Source: an uncultured Moraxella sp. (GTDB lineage: Bacteria > Pseudomonadota > Gammaproteobacteria > Pseudomonadales > Moraxellaceae). From it: a stretch of 24,148 nucleotides of DNA. The position numbers and the translations under genes are program-made. The DNA is taken from contig CALJUC010000108.1 in NCBI GenBank assembly GCA_937975585.1, positions 1 through 24,148 on the forward strand. Direction: 5' to 3'. The number at the start of each line of letters is the position of its first letter. Position 1 is the stretch's first letter. This document shows, one piece after another, positions 7,720-14,637 of this stretch. Under the pieces are notes generated by a model. It had not been told where the DNA came from. It did not search any database and saw nothing but the letters and a program-made list of their open reading frames with translations.

Positions 7720-7753
7720 AAAAATGCCACAAACAAGCGTTCGTGGCATTTTT
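7720..7753 (-). terminator. Terminator of the terZ-like gene
   Basis: AAAAATGCCAC (7720-7730) pairs with GTGGCATTTTT (7743-7753), with an inner AAC/GTT pairing around an AAGC loop. On the minus strand it lies about 40 bases past the stop codon and is followed by a T-run. Confidence 0.85.
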
Positions 7754-7793
7754 TATATCGCTTAGACACAATAGTGTGATTGAGAAAAACCTG

Positions 7794-8411
7794 TTAAGCG
7801 TGTGGCACAACGGCTGGCATCAAATCTTGGAACGTGCGACCCATCGCAGTTTCGCCAATCGCGTGCATTTTCCACTCGCCATTATGACGATACACTTTGG
7901 CCAAAATCAGCGCTGTGTGGTTGCCTTGTGCTGATAAGTCATAGCGTGCCACTTCGCTATTGTTATTGGCATTGATTAAGCGACAAAACGCGTTGCTCAC
8001 AGTGGCAAAGCTTTGACCGGTGAAACTATTTACGGTAAAGACCAATGATTGCACATGCGCTGGAATTTTTGACAAATCGACTGCGATTACCTCGTCGTCA
8101 CCCTCACCCGCACCAGTACGGTTATCACCGCTGTGGCGAATGCTGCCATCTTTTGAGTTTAACTGACCAAAGTAAATCGCGTCTAATGGTTGCTTGTTGC
8201 TGTCAAACATAATGCACGATGCATCTAAGTCGATACTGCCGCCACTGGCTGCACCACCGCCACCACCAAACAAGCCGCCTAAAAATCCGCCCGATTTCTT
8301 TGGTGCGCCGCCACCAACGTCCCAACCCAAACCCATCTTAATTTGGGTCAAGGTACCGCCCGCTTCTTTTTCTAACGAGATTTTTTGACCTTTTTGTAGA
8401 TTGACTGCCAT
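7794..8411 (-). CDS. TerD-family stress protein, TerZ-like, with a glycine-rich insert
   Basis: This 205-residue soluble protein has the TerD fold. It opens with the family N-terminus (LQKGQKISLEKEAG) and TQIKMGLGWD (22-31), and contains the acidic Ca-binding-type motif GDNRTG (95-100) followed by EGDDE (103-107). The end AKVYRHNGEWKMHAIG is typical. TerD proteins are linked to tellurite, colicin, phage and metal stress. Between the first strands, residues 33-58 form a Gly-rich insert with GGFLGGLFGG, which the TerD protein encoded at 9413-9988 lacks. The gene follows the AIM24 gene by 53 bases and has its own strong AAGGAG site, so the two are probably co-transcribed. The precise biochemical role is unknown. 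Confidence 0.9.
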   Translation of the reverse strand: MAVNLQKGQKISLEKEAGGTLTQIKMGLGWDVGGGAPKKSGGFLGGLFGGGGGAASGGSIDLDASCIMFDSNKQPLDAIYFGQLNSKDGSIRHSGDNRTGAGEGDDEVIAVDLSKIPAHVQSLVFTVNSFTGQSFATVSNAFCRLINANNNSEVARYDLSAQGNHTALILAKVYRHNGEWKMHAIGETAMGRTFQDLMPAVVPHA

Positions 8412-8464
8412 GTTATTACTCCTTTTTTAATTTGAATCGTATAAGTTATTTAGATAACAATCAG

Positions 8465-9217
8465 TTATAACAAACCGCCAAGCAAGCCTTCATTACCACC
8501 ACGGCCGCCAGAGTTCGAGCCTAATAGACTTTGAATCCAGCCTTGATAGGTATCACGATTGCGCGAACAAATCACCACTTTACCTTGACCAGAGAACTTG
8601 AGCACCATACCCTCGCCACTGGTCACTGAGTTGATGATACTCCCTAAAAAGCCTTTTTTCTGACTGGTTGCCATCGACAAGCTATATTCTAAGCGACTGT
8701 CCCAACACACCACATGACCGTTATCAATAATCACATCTTTACCTGGGGTTACATCGATTTCAAACAATGAGCCAAATCCCGACACCACCAACTGACCTTG
8801 CCCTTGGGTCTGCATCACCATAAAACCACCGGTATCACCAAACACCGCGCCACCGAGATTGCGCTGAATATTGGCACGCAAATCCACGCCATTGGTTGCG
8901 GCCACAAATGCGCCATCGCTTAAGGTGTACTGGTTCGCCCCGATGTCCAAAATCTGCATATCACCGTCTAGCGTTGGCGCTAATAGACAGTCGCCTTCAC
9001 CGTGGGTTGCCTCGATTTGTTGTTGAAAAATCGACTCGTCATTGGCAAAACGACGCATTAGGGCTTGCATGATACCGCCACGCATTTGCCCCTTTAGCTC
9101 TAAATTGGCTTCCATCATCACCATGGCATTCGACTCACAGTAAATCGAATCACCTTGCTTTAGATTACAATGTAAAAACGGTTCAATTGTTCCAATCAGG
9201 CTAAACGTCGCCGCCAT
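8465..9217 (-). CDS. AIM24 / TIGR00266 family protein
   Basis: This 250-residue protein matches the AIM24 (TIGR00266) family, a beta-sandwich of repeated short strands. Family-like features include EPFLHCNLKQGDSIYCES near the N-terminus, a long central Gly-rich region (about 120-165) and VCWDSRLEYSL in the second half. Bacterial members have no established reaction; the mitochondrial namesake affects inner-membrane architecture. Between two TerD-fold genes, a role in the same stress response is likely. The C-terminus ends in a Gly-rich tail (GSNSGGRGGNEGLLGGLL) that resembles the insert in the downstream TerD protein. There is no signal peptide. AGGATGAG precedes the ATG. A terminator upstream (9329-9381) separates it from the preceding TerD gene, so it should have its own promoter in 9218-9328. 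Confidence 0.85.
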   Translation of the reverse strand: MAATFSLIGTIEPFLHCNLKQGDSIYCESNAMVMMEANLELKGQMRGGIMQALMRRFANDESIFQQQIEATHGEGDCLLAPTLDGDMQILDIGANQYTLSDGAFVAATNGVDLRANIQRNLGGAVFGDTGGFMVMQTQGQGQLVVSGFGSLFEIDVTPGKDVIIDNGHVVCWDSRLEYSLSMATSQKKGFLGSIINSVTSGEGMVLKFSGQGKVVICSRNRDTYQGWIQSLLGSNSGGRGGNEGLLGGLL

Positions 9218-9328
9218 GCTTTTCTCATCCTATCTATGAATTTAATAAATTGTTAAAAACGTTAAAATCGTATAGCGCCCAGTAATGACACATCGAATAT
9301 GCTAAGCCTGCTACCAACACCCTGTCGT

Positions 9329-9381
9329 AAAAAAACCACGAAAACAACGCCTTGATTCAACGACTGTATTCGCGGTTTTTT
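9329..9381 (-). terminator. Terminator of the terD-like gene
   Basis: An A-run with CCACG (to 9340) pairs with CGCGG and a T-run (9371-9381), with one G-T wobble on the minus strand and a long 30-base loop. On the minus strand it lies about 30 bases past the TerD stop and ends in T residues. The long loop makes it weaker than others here. Confidence 0.6.
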
Positions 9382-9412
9382 GTCTAATGCCCAAGACTGC
9401 TGATGGGCAAGC

Positions 9413-9988
9413 TTATACGGCTACGCCATATGATGCAGCCAATGGGCCTAAACCACCGGCAAAGCCTTGACCTACCGCGCGGAATTTCCACTCGCCATTG
9501 TGACGGTACAACTCACCAAAAATCATCGCCGTTTCGGTGCTGCTGTCTTCTGACAAGTCATAACGTGCCACTTCTGAGCCACCTTGGCTGTTGACGATAC
9601 GAATATAACCATTAGAAACTTGACCAAAGTTTTGGTTACGCGCTTGACCTTCGTAAATAACCGCAGCAAATACTACTTTGTTAACATCCGCGGGTACTTT
9701 GGTCAAATCAACCTTAATTAACTCATCGTCACCTTCGCCTTCACCGGTACGGTTATCGCCTGTGTGTTCAACTGAGCCATCGCTTGATTTTAGGTTATTA
9801 AAGAAAATAAAGTCTTGGTCGGCACGTACTTTGCCTGCTTCGTTGACCAAAAACGCCACCGCGTCCAAGTCAAATGCTTGTCCATCGGTCGCACGAGGGT
9901 TCCAACCTAAGCCCACCGCCATTTGGGTTAAGCTTGGGGCTTCTTTTGAAAGATTGACGTTACCACCTTTGGTTAAGCTGATTGCCAT
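9413..9988 (-). CDS. TerD-family stress protein
   Basis: This 191-residue cytosolic protein is a standard-length TerD/TerE-type member. Recognisable parts are ISLTKGGNVNLSKEAP at the start, VGLGWNPR at 25-32, FDLDAVAFL at 39-47, the acidic metal-site motif GDNRTG (77-82) with EGDDE (85-89), and GELYRHNGEWKFRAVGQGF near the C-terminus. TerD bundles bind Ca and support resistance to tellurite and other stresses. It has a good AAGGA-type site and a recognisable promoter upstream. It lies between DUF475 (its own terminator ends at 10216) and AIM24, so it looks monocistronic inside a same-strand cluster. Whether to name it terD or terE cannot be settled by eye. Confidence 0.92.
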   Translation of the reverse strand: MAISLTKGGNVNLSKEAPSLTQMAVGLGWNPRATDGQAFDLDAVAFLVNEAGKVRADQDFIFFNNLKSSDGSVEHTGDNRTGEGEGDDELIKVDLTKVPADVNKVVFAAVIYEGQARNQNFGQVSNGYIRIVNSQGGSEVARYDLSEDSSTETAMIFGELYRHNGEWKFRAVGQGFAGGLGPLAASYGVAV

Positions 9989-10110
9989 GTGTTATTCCTT
10001 TTTTGAAATTATGATAAAAACCGTGTTAAGAATGGGTGTAGACACAAAATAAAAACCCCAATCACAGGATTTTTCTTAGCGAAGCGATGTTGGTTGTGCA
10101 GGATAAAGGC

Positions 10111-10131
10111 CATAATTTATGCCAAATTATG
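10111..10131. repeat. Inverted repeat over the terD -10 box
   Basis: Perfect 8-bp dyad CATAATTT / AAATTATG with a five-base spacer. It overlaps the candidate -10 element of the terD-like gene and is a plausible operator. Confidence 0.55.
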
Positions 10132-10154
10132 CATGCACTAATCTGGTGCTTCAA
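10126..10154 (-). promoter_or_regulatory. Probable sigma-70 promoter of the terD-like gene
   Basis: On the minus strand, TTGAAG (10154-10149) and CATAAT (10131-10126) are separated by exactly 17 bases. The predicted start would leave a leader of about 130 bases before the TerD ATG at 9988. The inverted repeat CATAATTT-ATGCC-AAATTATG (10111-10131) covers the -10 box, where a repressor would block initiation. Confidence 0.55.
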
Positions 10155-10210
10155 GCCTTTACTATAGCATGACTAAGAATTTTGTCTATGTTTTTGCCAA
10201 ATTTAGACGT

Positions 10211-10251
10211 TAAAAAATGTGAGTAATTCTCACTTAATAATTACTCACATT
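10211..10251 (-). terminator. Terminator of the DUF475 gene
   Basis: AATGTGAGTAATT (10216-10228) pairs perfectly with AATTACTCACATT (10239-10251) around a 10-base loop. On the minus strand a run of six T residues follows. It is 32 bases past the DUF475 stop codon. Confidence 0.9.
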
Positions 10252-10282
10252 CTAGATAACATTTAGACTGTTTCAATCGCGC

Positions 10283-11353
10283 TTAAGATGGATTTTTTAA
10301 GGCTTGTTGCTTGCGATGGCTAATCGAGTTAATCACCGCCCATACGATAAAGGCAATACCGATAAGACCGGTCACAATCTCAGGTACTTCGATATGTACA
10401 GTGGCAAGTAGCATAATGAGTGCTAATGCGCCAATCGCATAATGCGCGCCATGCTCAAGGTAAATAAACTCATCTAAGGTACCTTTTTCGACCAAGAAAA
10501 TCGTCATCGAACGCACGAACATCGCACCAACTGCTAAACCTAGCATAATGATAATCACATCGTTGGTAATGGCGAAAGCACCAATCACACCATCAAAACT
10601 AAATGATGCATCAAGTACTTCCAAGTATAAGAAGCCTGCAATGCCGCCTTTAGCAATTGCACCCGCTACCGCTTGGCCTTCGATTTGTGGGGTGGTTTCA
10701 TCATCATCGTCCGCACCTTCAAGTAGGCTTGACAGCACATTGGTCGCAAGATAAATCAAGATACCAAACACGCCCGCCATAAGCACCACAGATTGTTTGG
10801 CTTCTTCAACCCACTGCAACGCAATCATTAATAGCACCAGCGCGACAAACACACTCATGGCATCGACTTTGCCAAAACGCGCAAGCTTACGCTCTAACCA
10901 CTTAAACCACATCACTTCTTTTTCATCAAATAAGAAGTTTAGGAACACAAGTAGCAAGAACATACCACCGAAAGCGGCAATCTCGGCATGATGCTCCATT
11001 AACTTGGCTGAGTATTCTTTTGGATTGTAGAGTGCCATGTTGATGACATCCATCATGCTCATGTCAGCAGTCACCGCGACAATCACAATCGGGAATACCA
11101 AGCGCATACCAAATACCGCAATCAACATACCCACGGTCAAGAAAATCATCTTCCAAAACTTGTCCCAGTGCTTTAGCACCGAGGCGTTAACTACCGCATT
11201 ATCAAATGACAAAGAAACTTCCATCACAGCCAAAATAAAGGTGATAAACAGCGCCGATAACATCGCTGAAAACCCACCATGCGTAAATCCCCACCATGAC
11301 GCGATAGCAAGCGCGACGATGGTAAAGACAATATCAAAATAAAAATGTCTCAT
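10283..11353 (-). CDS. DUF475 / TerC-like integral membrane protein
   Basis: This 356-residue polytopic protein has about nine membrane segments and two matching acidic motifs, MEVSLSFDNAVVNA (Glu45, Asp51) and EVLDASFSFDGVIGAF (Glu245, Asp248, Asp254). This repeat of acidic, Phe-Asp-containing helices is the mark of the TerC/DUF475 group, where the acidic residues are thought to bind a metal; some TerC relatives export manganese. An acidic cytoplasmic-type loop (GADDDDETTPQIEG, about 213-226) separates the halves. The gene is upstream of the two TerD-fold genes and AIM24 on the same strand but ends in a strong terminator, so it is a separate transcript. I infer it acts as the membrane part of the Ter system. 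The ribosome binding site is modest (AGGT). TTGACG on the minus strand (11409-11404) could be its -35 box. Confidence 0.88.
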   Translation of the reverse strand: MRHFYFDIVFTIVALAIASWWGFTHGGFSAMLSALFITFILAVMEVSLSFDNAVVNASVLKHWDKFWKMIFLTVGMLIAVFGMRLVFPIVIVAVTADMSMMDVINMALYNPKEYSAKLMEHHAEIAAFGGMFLLLVFLNFLFDEKEVMWFKWLERKLARFGKVDAMSVFVALVLLMIALQWVEEAKQSVVLMAGVFGILIYLATNVLSSLLEGADDDDETTPQIEGQAVAGAIAKGGIAGFLYLEVLDASFSFDGVIGAFAITNDVIIIMLGLAVGAMFVRSMTIFLVEKGTLDEFIYLEHGAHYAIGALALIMLLATVHIEVPEIVTGLIGIAFIVWAVINSISHRKQQALKNPS

Positions 11354-11757
11354 ACATATTACCTATATTTATCAAAGGATATCTTTAATACCGCGATATG
11401 TTACGTCAACCAACGACTAAAGTCATGCAATAATTTACCAAGCATTTGACTTGGCACGATAAAAACTTTATACCAATTAACTTATTAGTGTTAAGGATTT
11501 GCAACGAATCCAATATGCTATTTAAGTATTTACAAAAGACGCGCCCGTTTTCCACCGTGCAAAGCCCGCCAAATCACGTTACAATAACGCCTTTTTGTGA
11601 CATTTATCAGGCCTTTATCGGCTGTATTTACGATTAATAGTGGTTTGCTTAATTAATAATACATCCAATATCACCCTATCCCTATACACTGCTAATTGAT
11701 GCCCAGTTAATATGATAAGCGTCTATTACCTTTATTTGAAAACGCCCAAGGCAACTT
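11354..11757. other. 404-base divergent intergenic region
   Basis: This gap separates the divergent DUF475 and LysO-like genes and must hold both promoters. Visible candidates are a minus-strand TTGACG at 11404-11409 and a plus-strand TATGAT at 11711-11716, neither with a clear partner element. A 63-codon plus-strand reading frame at 11446-11637 has no recognisable protein features. I see no RNA gene or strong hairpin. Confidence 0.5.
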
Positions 11758-12675
11758 ATGTTAGATAATTTACTGTCATTAATACTGATTCTAACCCCAC
11801 TGGTGTTAGGGTTTTTTGTGCCTGTACCGAAGGCTTGGTTGCCGATAGTCGATCAAGTGCTCGGCAAACTGGTATTGGTGATTTTGTTTTTTATTGGTTT
11901 GTCATTATCACAAGTACATAATTTGGGCTCGCAGTTGGGGTTTATTATAATTCATGTTGCCGTGTTGGCGCTGTGCTGCATTGGTAGCGGACTTATTGCG
12001 TTATGGTGGTTTGATAAATTGCATCCTTGGCAACGAGAATTACCCCATGAACAGCCACATGCTGCGATTGGGATGCTCGGTAGCGTGATTCAGGTTGGCA
12101 GTGTGATTGTCGGTTTTATTGTCGGTCGCCTGTTGCCGATTAATAACTTACCGATAACGGTAGATAGCATTATCAAAGGTTTATTGATGCTGTTGATTTT
12201 ATTGGTCGGTATCCAATTATCCCATTCAGGTATGACCTTACGACAGGTGTTACTGAATAAGCGAGGCGTCCAAGTCAGTGTGCTATTCTGTATTAGCGTG
12301 GCGTTGGGTGGCGTGGTATTTGGACTGATGATGCCGAATGTGTCCATCATGCAAGGTTTAGCCTTGTCCTCAGGCTATGGTTGGTACTCGCTGTCAGGTA
12401 TCGTGATGACCGATGCGTATGGGGCGATTTGGGGTAGTGTCGCCTTACTCAACGACTTATTGCGCGAGTTTTTGGCATTGATGTTTATTCCGCTATTGAT
12501 GCGCAAATATCCAAGTACAGCGGTCGGCCTTGGTGGCGTTACCAGTATGGACTTTACCTTACCGGTTATCCAATCTTCTGGCGGTAATGAGGTCGTACCC
12601 TTGGCAATGAGTTTTGGTTTTATCGTAAATATTGTCTCGCCAGTTTTGATGGTGTTATTTTCAAGCTTTGGCTAA
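11758..12675 (+). CDS. lysO: LysO-family lysine exporter
   Basis: This 305-residue protein of about eight membrane segments matches LysO (YbjE, DUF340), the inner-membrane exporter of L-lysine and thialysine. The C-terminal half carries the family's strongest motifs: SSGYGWYSLSGIVMTDAYG (204-222), LLNDLLREFLALMFIPLLM (230-248) with the conserved acidic pair Asp233 and Glu237, and GVTSMDFTLPVIQSSGG (260-276). Length and topology agree with E. coli LysO. AAGG lies eight bases before the ATG. The gene is alone, diverging from DUF475 and converging on a small secreted-protein gene. I see no lysine riboswitch in the upstream gap. Export of a related amino acid remains possible. Confidence 0.9.
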   Translation: MLDNLLSLILILTPLVLGFFVPVPKAWLPIVDQVLGKLVLVILFFIGLSLSQVHNLGSQLGFIIIHVAVLALCCIGSGLIALWWFDKLHPWQRELPHEQPHAAIGMLGSVIQVGSVIVGFIVGRLLPINNLPITVDSIIKGLLMLLILLVGIQLSHSGMTLRQVLLNKRGVQVSVLFCISVALGGVVFGLMMPNVSIMQGLALSSGYGWYSLSGIVMTDAYGAIWGSVALLNDLLREFLALMFIPLLMRKYPSTAVGLGGVTSMDFTLPVIQSSGGNEVVPLAMSFGFIVNIVSPVLMVLFSSFG

Positions 12676-12680
12676 ACAAC

Positions 12681-12774
12681 ATAACCCATAGCGTCTAGCA
12701 GCTACTTAAAGCTTAAAGTAAGGTCTTGTCTATGGGTTATTAAAGCTGAGTGTTAATACTCACTTATTAACACT
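12681..12774. repeat. Two adjacent hairpins between convergent genes
   Basis: ATAACCCATA (12681-12690) pairs with TATGGGTTAT (12731-12740) around a 40-base interior that holds a near-palindrome centred on AAGCTT. Next to it, AGTGTTAATA (12749-12758) pairs with TATTAACACT (12765-12774) around six bases. Neither has a proper T-run, yet their position between the convergent lysO and PliG-like genes suggests transcript 3' ends for both strands. Confidence 0.6.
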
Positions 12775-12801
12775 CTGGATTTACCTAATGTTTTTAAGTT
12801 A

Positions 12802-13164
12802 TTAGTAAGCGCAAAACTTCACGGTCTGCTCACCATAGGGGCTACGCACAGTGACATAGTGATTGCCCTTATGACGCGTTAGCACTTGATAAGTGGTGTC
12901 ATCTGTCCATTCGCCATCCACACGACCTTTGCTATCACGAATACGAATGTTATCTTCACTGTTCGCGGCTTTCACCTCAAAGGTCTGCCCTTTCATTAAG
13001 TAGAGTCGATAGGTTTTGCTGCGACTAAAATCCCCCGAATAACTGGCGCAATAACTGCCTTTTGGAAACACAATCTTAGTTGAGGGTGTCGCAGTATGAC
13101 CGACGCTCGCTGCCATTAGTATCGCAACGCCAAAACCCATACTTGCCATATGTGATAGTTTCAT
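12802..13164 (-). CDS. Small secreted protein resembling g-type lysozyme inhibitor PliG
   Basis: The 120-residue product starts with a clear Sec signal peptide (Lys3, hydrophobic core about 9-21, likely cleavage after HTA at residue 25), leaving a mature protein of about 95 residues in the periplasm. The mature part, with IVFPKGSYCASYSGDF followed by TYRLYLMKGQTFEVKAAN, has the same pattern of KG, YSG, TY and KGQ positions as E. coli PliG, which blocks goose-type lysozyme. Cys39 and Cys118 are placed to form one disulfide linking the two ends, a feature I do not recall from E. coli PliG. AAGGAG precedes the ATG. The gene stands alone. The resemblance is from memory of the family, so the function is a hypothesis; a generic PPC-like beta domain is the alternative. 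Confidence 0.6.
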   Translation of the reverse strand: MKLSHMASMGFGVAILMAASVGHTATPSTKIVFPKGSYCASYSGDFSRSKTYRLYLMKGQTFEVKAANSEDNIRIRDSKGRVDGEWTDDTTYQVLTRHKGNHYVTVRSPYGEQTVKFCAY

Positions 13165-13259
13165 GCTGTACTCCTTGTTATTGATGGTTTATTATCCTAG
13201 CGAATGATATTTTTACTGACATAAGTTTATGTTAACTTACACCTAACCAAGTAGCAAAT

Positions 13260-13289
13260 AAAAAACGCCAAACTGTGTTGGCGTTTTTT
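13260..13289 (-). terminator. Terminator of the old yellow enzyme gene
   Basis: AAAAAACGCCAA (13260-13271) pairs perfectly with TTGGCGTTTTTT (13278-13289) around a six-base loop, about 65 bases past the stop codon on the minus strand. Confidence 0.88.
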
Positions 13290-13355
13290 TAACAGAGGGT
13301 AATTACTGTTAATAAATCCTATAGCACTCAGTCCTCTAGCACTAAGTATTGTGGC

Positions 13356-14483
13356 TTAGGCTTGCTGTAAGGTTGGATAATCGGTATAGCCTTTTTTATC
13401 ACCACCATACGAGCCATACGGTTTCATTGGGTTAAGTGGCGCGTTTTGGCTAAAGCGTTCGACCAGGTCAGGATTAGCAATATAGCTACGACCAAATGCC
13501 ACCGCGTCAATCAAACCAGTACGAATGAGATTATCAGCTTTTTCTGCGCTATAACCACCCGAGCCGATAATCACACCTCGATAGGCTTGACGGATTTTTT
13601 GGCGCATCTCGGTTGATAACGGCTTACCACCTGCCCAGTCTGGTTCAGAAATATGTAAATACGCAAGGTTGAACGTATCCAACATTTCAATCAGTGCCAA
13701 GGTTTCTTCTTCATCACCGGCACGTACTTCATTGAATTTACCAATCGGTGAAATGCGGATACCCACGCGTTCATTGCCCACAGCGGCAACCACAGCTGTT
13801 AAGATTTCTTTTAAGAAACGCATACGGTTTTCCATCGAGCCACCGTATTCATCAGTACGTGAGTTGACACTTGAAGATAAGAACTGATGAATCAAATACC
13901 CATGAGCAGCGTGCAACTCCACAAAATCCATACCAGCTTTAATCGCATTGCGCGCGGCATTGGCAAAGTCATCAACGACTTGATGGATTTCAAACTGGCT
14001 CATGGCACGTGTTGGCGTTGTCGCCTCACGGTATATATTGCCATCACTATCTTTTAATGAGGTACGGCTTTTGGTGCCCAAATTAACGGCTGAAGCAGAC
14101 ATCGGTTTGGCTTGACCCGGTTGCAGGCTGGCATGTGATACCAATCCCGTATGCCACAGTTGCATACCCATGCGCCCACCTGCTTGGTGCACACTATCGG
14201 TGACTTGACGCCAGGCTTGGACTTGCTCATCATTATAGATTGCCGGTGCGCCTGCATAGCCTTTGGCATCTGGTGAAATATCGGTGGCTTCAGTGATAAT
14301 CATACCCGCGCTCGCGCGTTGGCTATAATACTCGGCCATTAAGGCCGTGGCATTGCCGCCAATTCCTGCTTTAACATCGGTGGTGTCTGCACTACGTAGA
14401 CGGGTCAAAGGCGCCATAATGACTCGATTAGGTAAGTGCATATTGCCAATCGTGATAGGAGATAATAATGCTGAATAGGCCAT
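13356..14483 (-). CDS. Old yellow enzyme family ene-reductase (NemA-like)
   Basis: This 375-residue flavoprotein has the TIM-barrel old yellow enzyme fold. The N-terminal segment NRVIMAPLTRLRS (19-31) binds FMN. The substrate-anion pair and proton donor appear as His191, His194 and Tyr196 in ELHAAHGYLIHQFLSS, followed by the signature NSRTDEYGGSMENR (207-220). GSGGYSAEKA and AFGRSYIANPDL near the C-terminus close the phosphate site. Members such as NemA reduce N-ethylmaleimide, quinones, nitrate esters and other activated alkenes with NAD(P)H. The His/His arrangement, rather than His/Asn, occurs in the NemA branch. AGAGGA precedes the ATG. It follows the hybrid kinase on the same strand after 147 bases but probably has its own promoter, given the TATAAA and a dyad in that gap. 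Confidence 0.92.
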   Translation of the reverse strand: MAYSALLSPITIGNMHLPNRVIMAPLTRLRSADTTDVKAGIGGNATALMAEYYSQRASAGMIITEATDISPDAKGYAGAPAIYNDEQVQAWRQVTDSVHQAGGRMGMQLWHTGLVSHASLQPGQAKPMSASAVNLGTKSRTSLKDSDGNIYREATTPTRAMSQFEIHQVVDDFANAARNAIKAGMDFVELHAAHGYLIHQFLSSSVNSRTDEYGGSMENRMRFLKEILTAVVAAVGNERVGIRISPIGKFNEVRAGDEEETLALIEMLDTFNLAYLHISEPDWAGGKPLSTEMRQKIRQAYRGVIIGSGGYSAEKADNLIRTGLIDAVAFGRSYIANPDLVERFSQNAPLNPMKPYGSYGGDKKGYTDYPTLQQA

Positions 14484-14536
14484 ACAGTCCTCTTATAGTT
14501 TGAGATATTTATAGGGTGACCATATGTTATCAGGAA

Positions 14537-14555
14537 ATAATGGTGATTACATTAT
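14537..14555. promoter_or_regulatory. Candidate operator upstream of the old yellow enzyme gene
   Basis: ATAATG-GTGATTA-CATTAT is a perfect 6-bp dyad 54-72 bases upstream of the start codon, just upstream of the minus-strand TATAAA sequence. Old yellow enzymes are often controlled by TetR- or LysR-type regulators, but none is encoded next to it. Confidence 0.4.
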
Positions 14556-14610
14556 CGGTTTGTATAGGTATCCGAATAATCTAGCAACATCATCTTATCA
14601 GCGTCCTTGA

Positions 14611-14637
14611 TTATCTAATAAGCCGGTTATCTAATAA
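14611..14637. repeat. Direct repeat spanning the stop codon of the hybrid kinase
   Basis: TTATCTAATAA occurs at 14611-14621 and again at 14627-14637, a 16-base period. The second copy contains the kinase stop codon (14631-14633). It looks like a small duplication; no terminator is visible after this gene. Confidence 0.6.

Noticed and set aside
10111..10131. Sigma-54 promoter near TTGGCA upstream of the terD-like gene
   Set aside because: The TGGCA part has no TTGCW element at the required distance; the sigma-70 reading fits better.
11446..11637. 63-codon plus-strand frame in the divergent DUF475-lysO gap
   Set aside because: No ribosome binding site, no recognisable domain or membrane helix, and it overlaps the likely promoter region.
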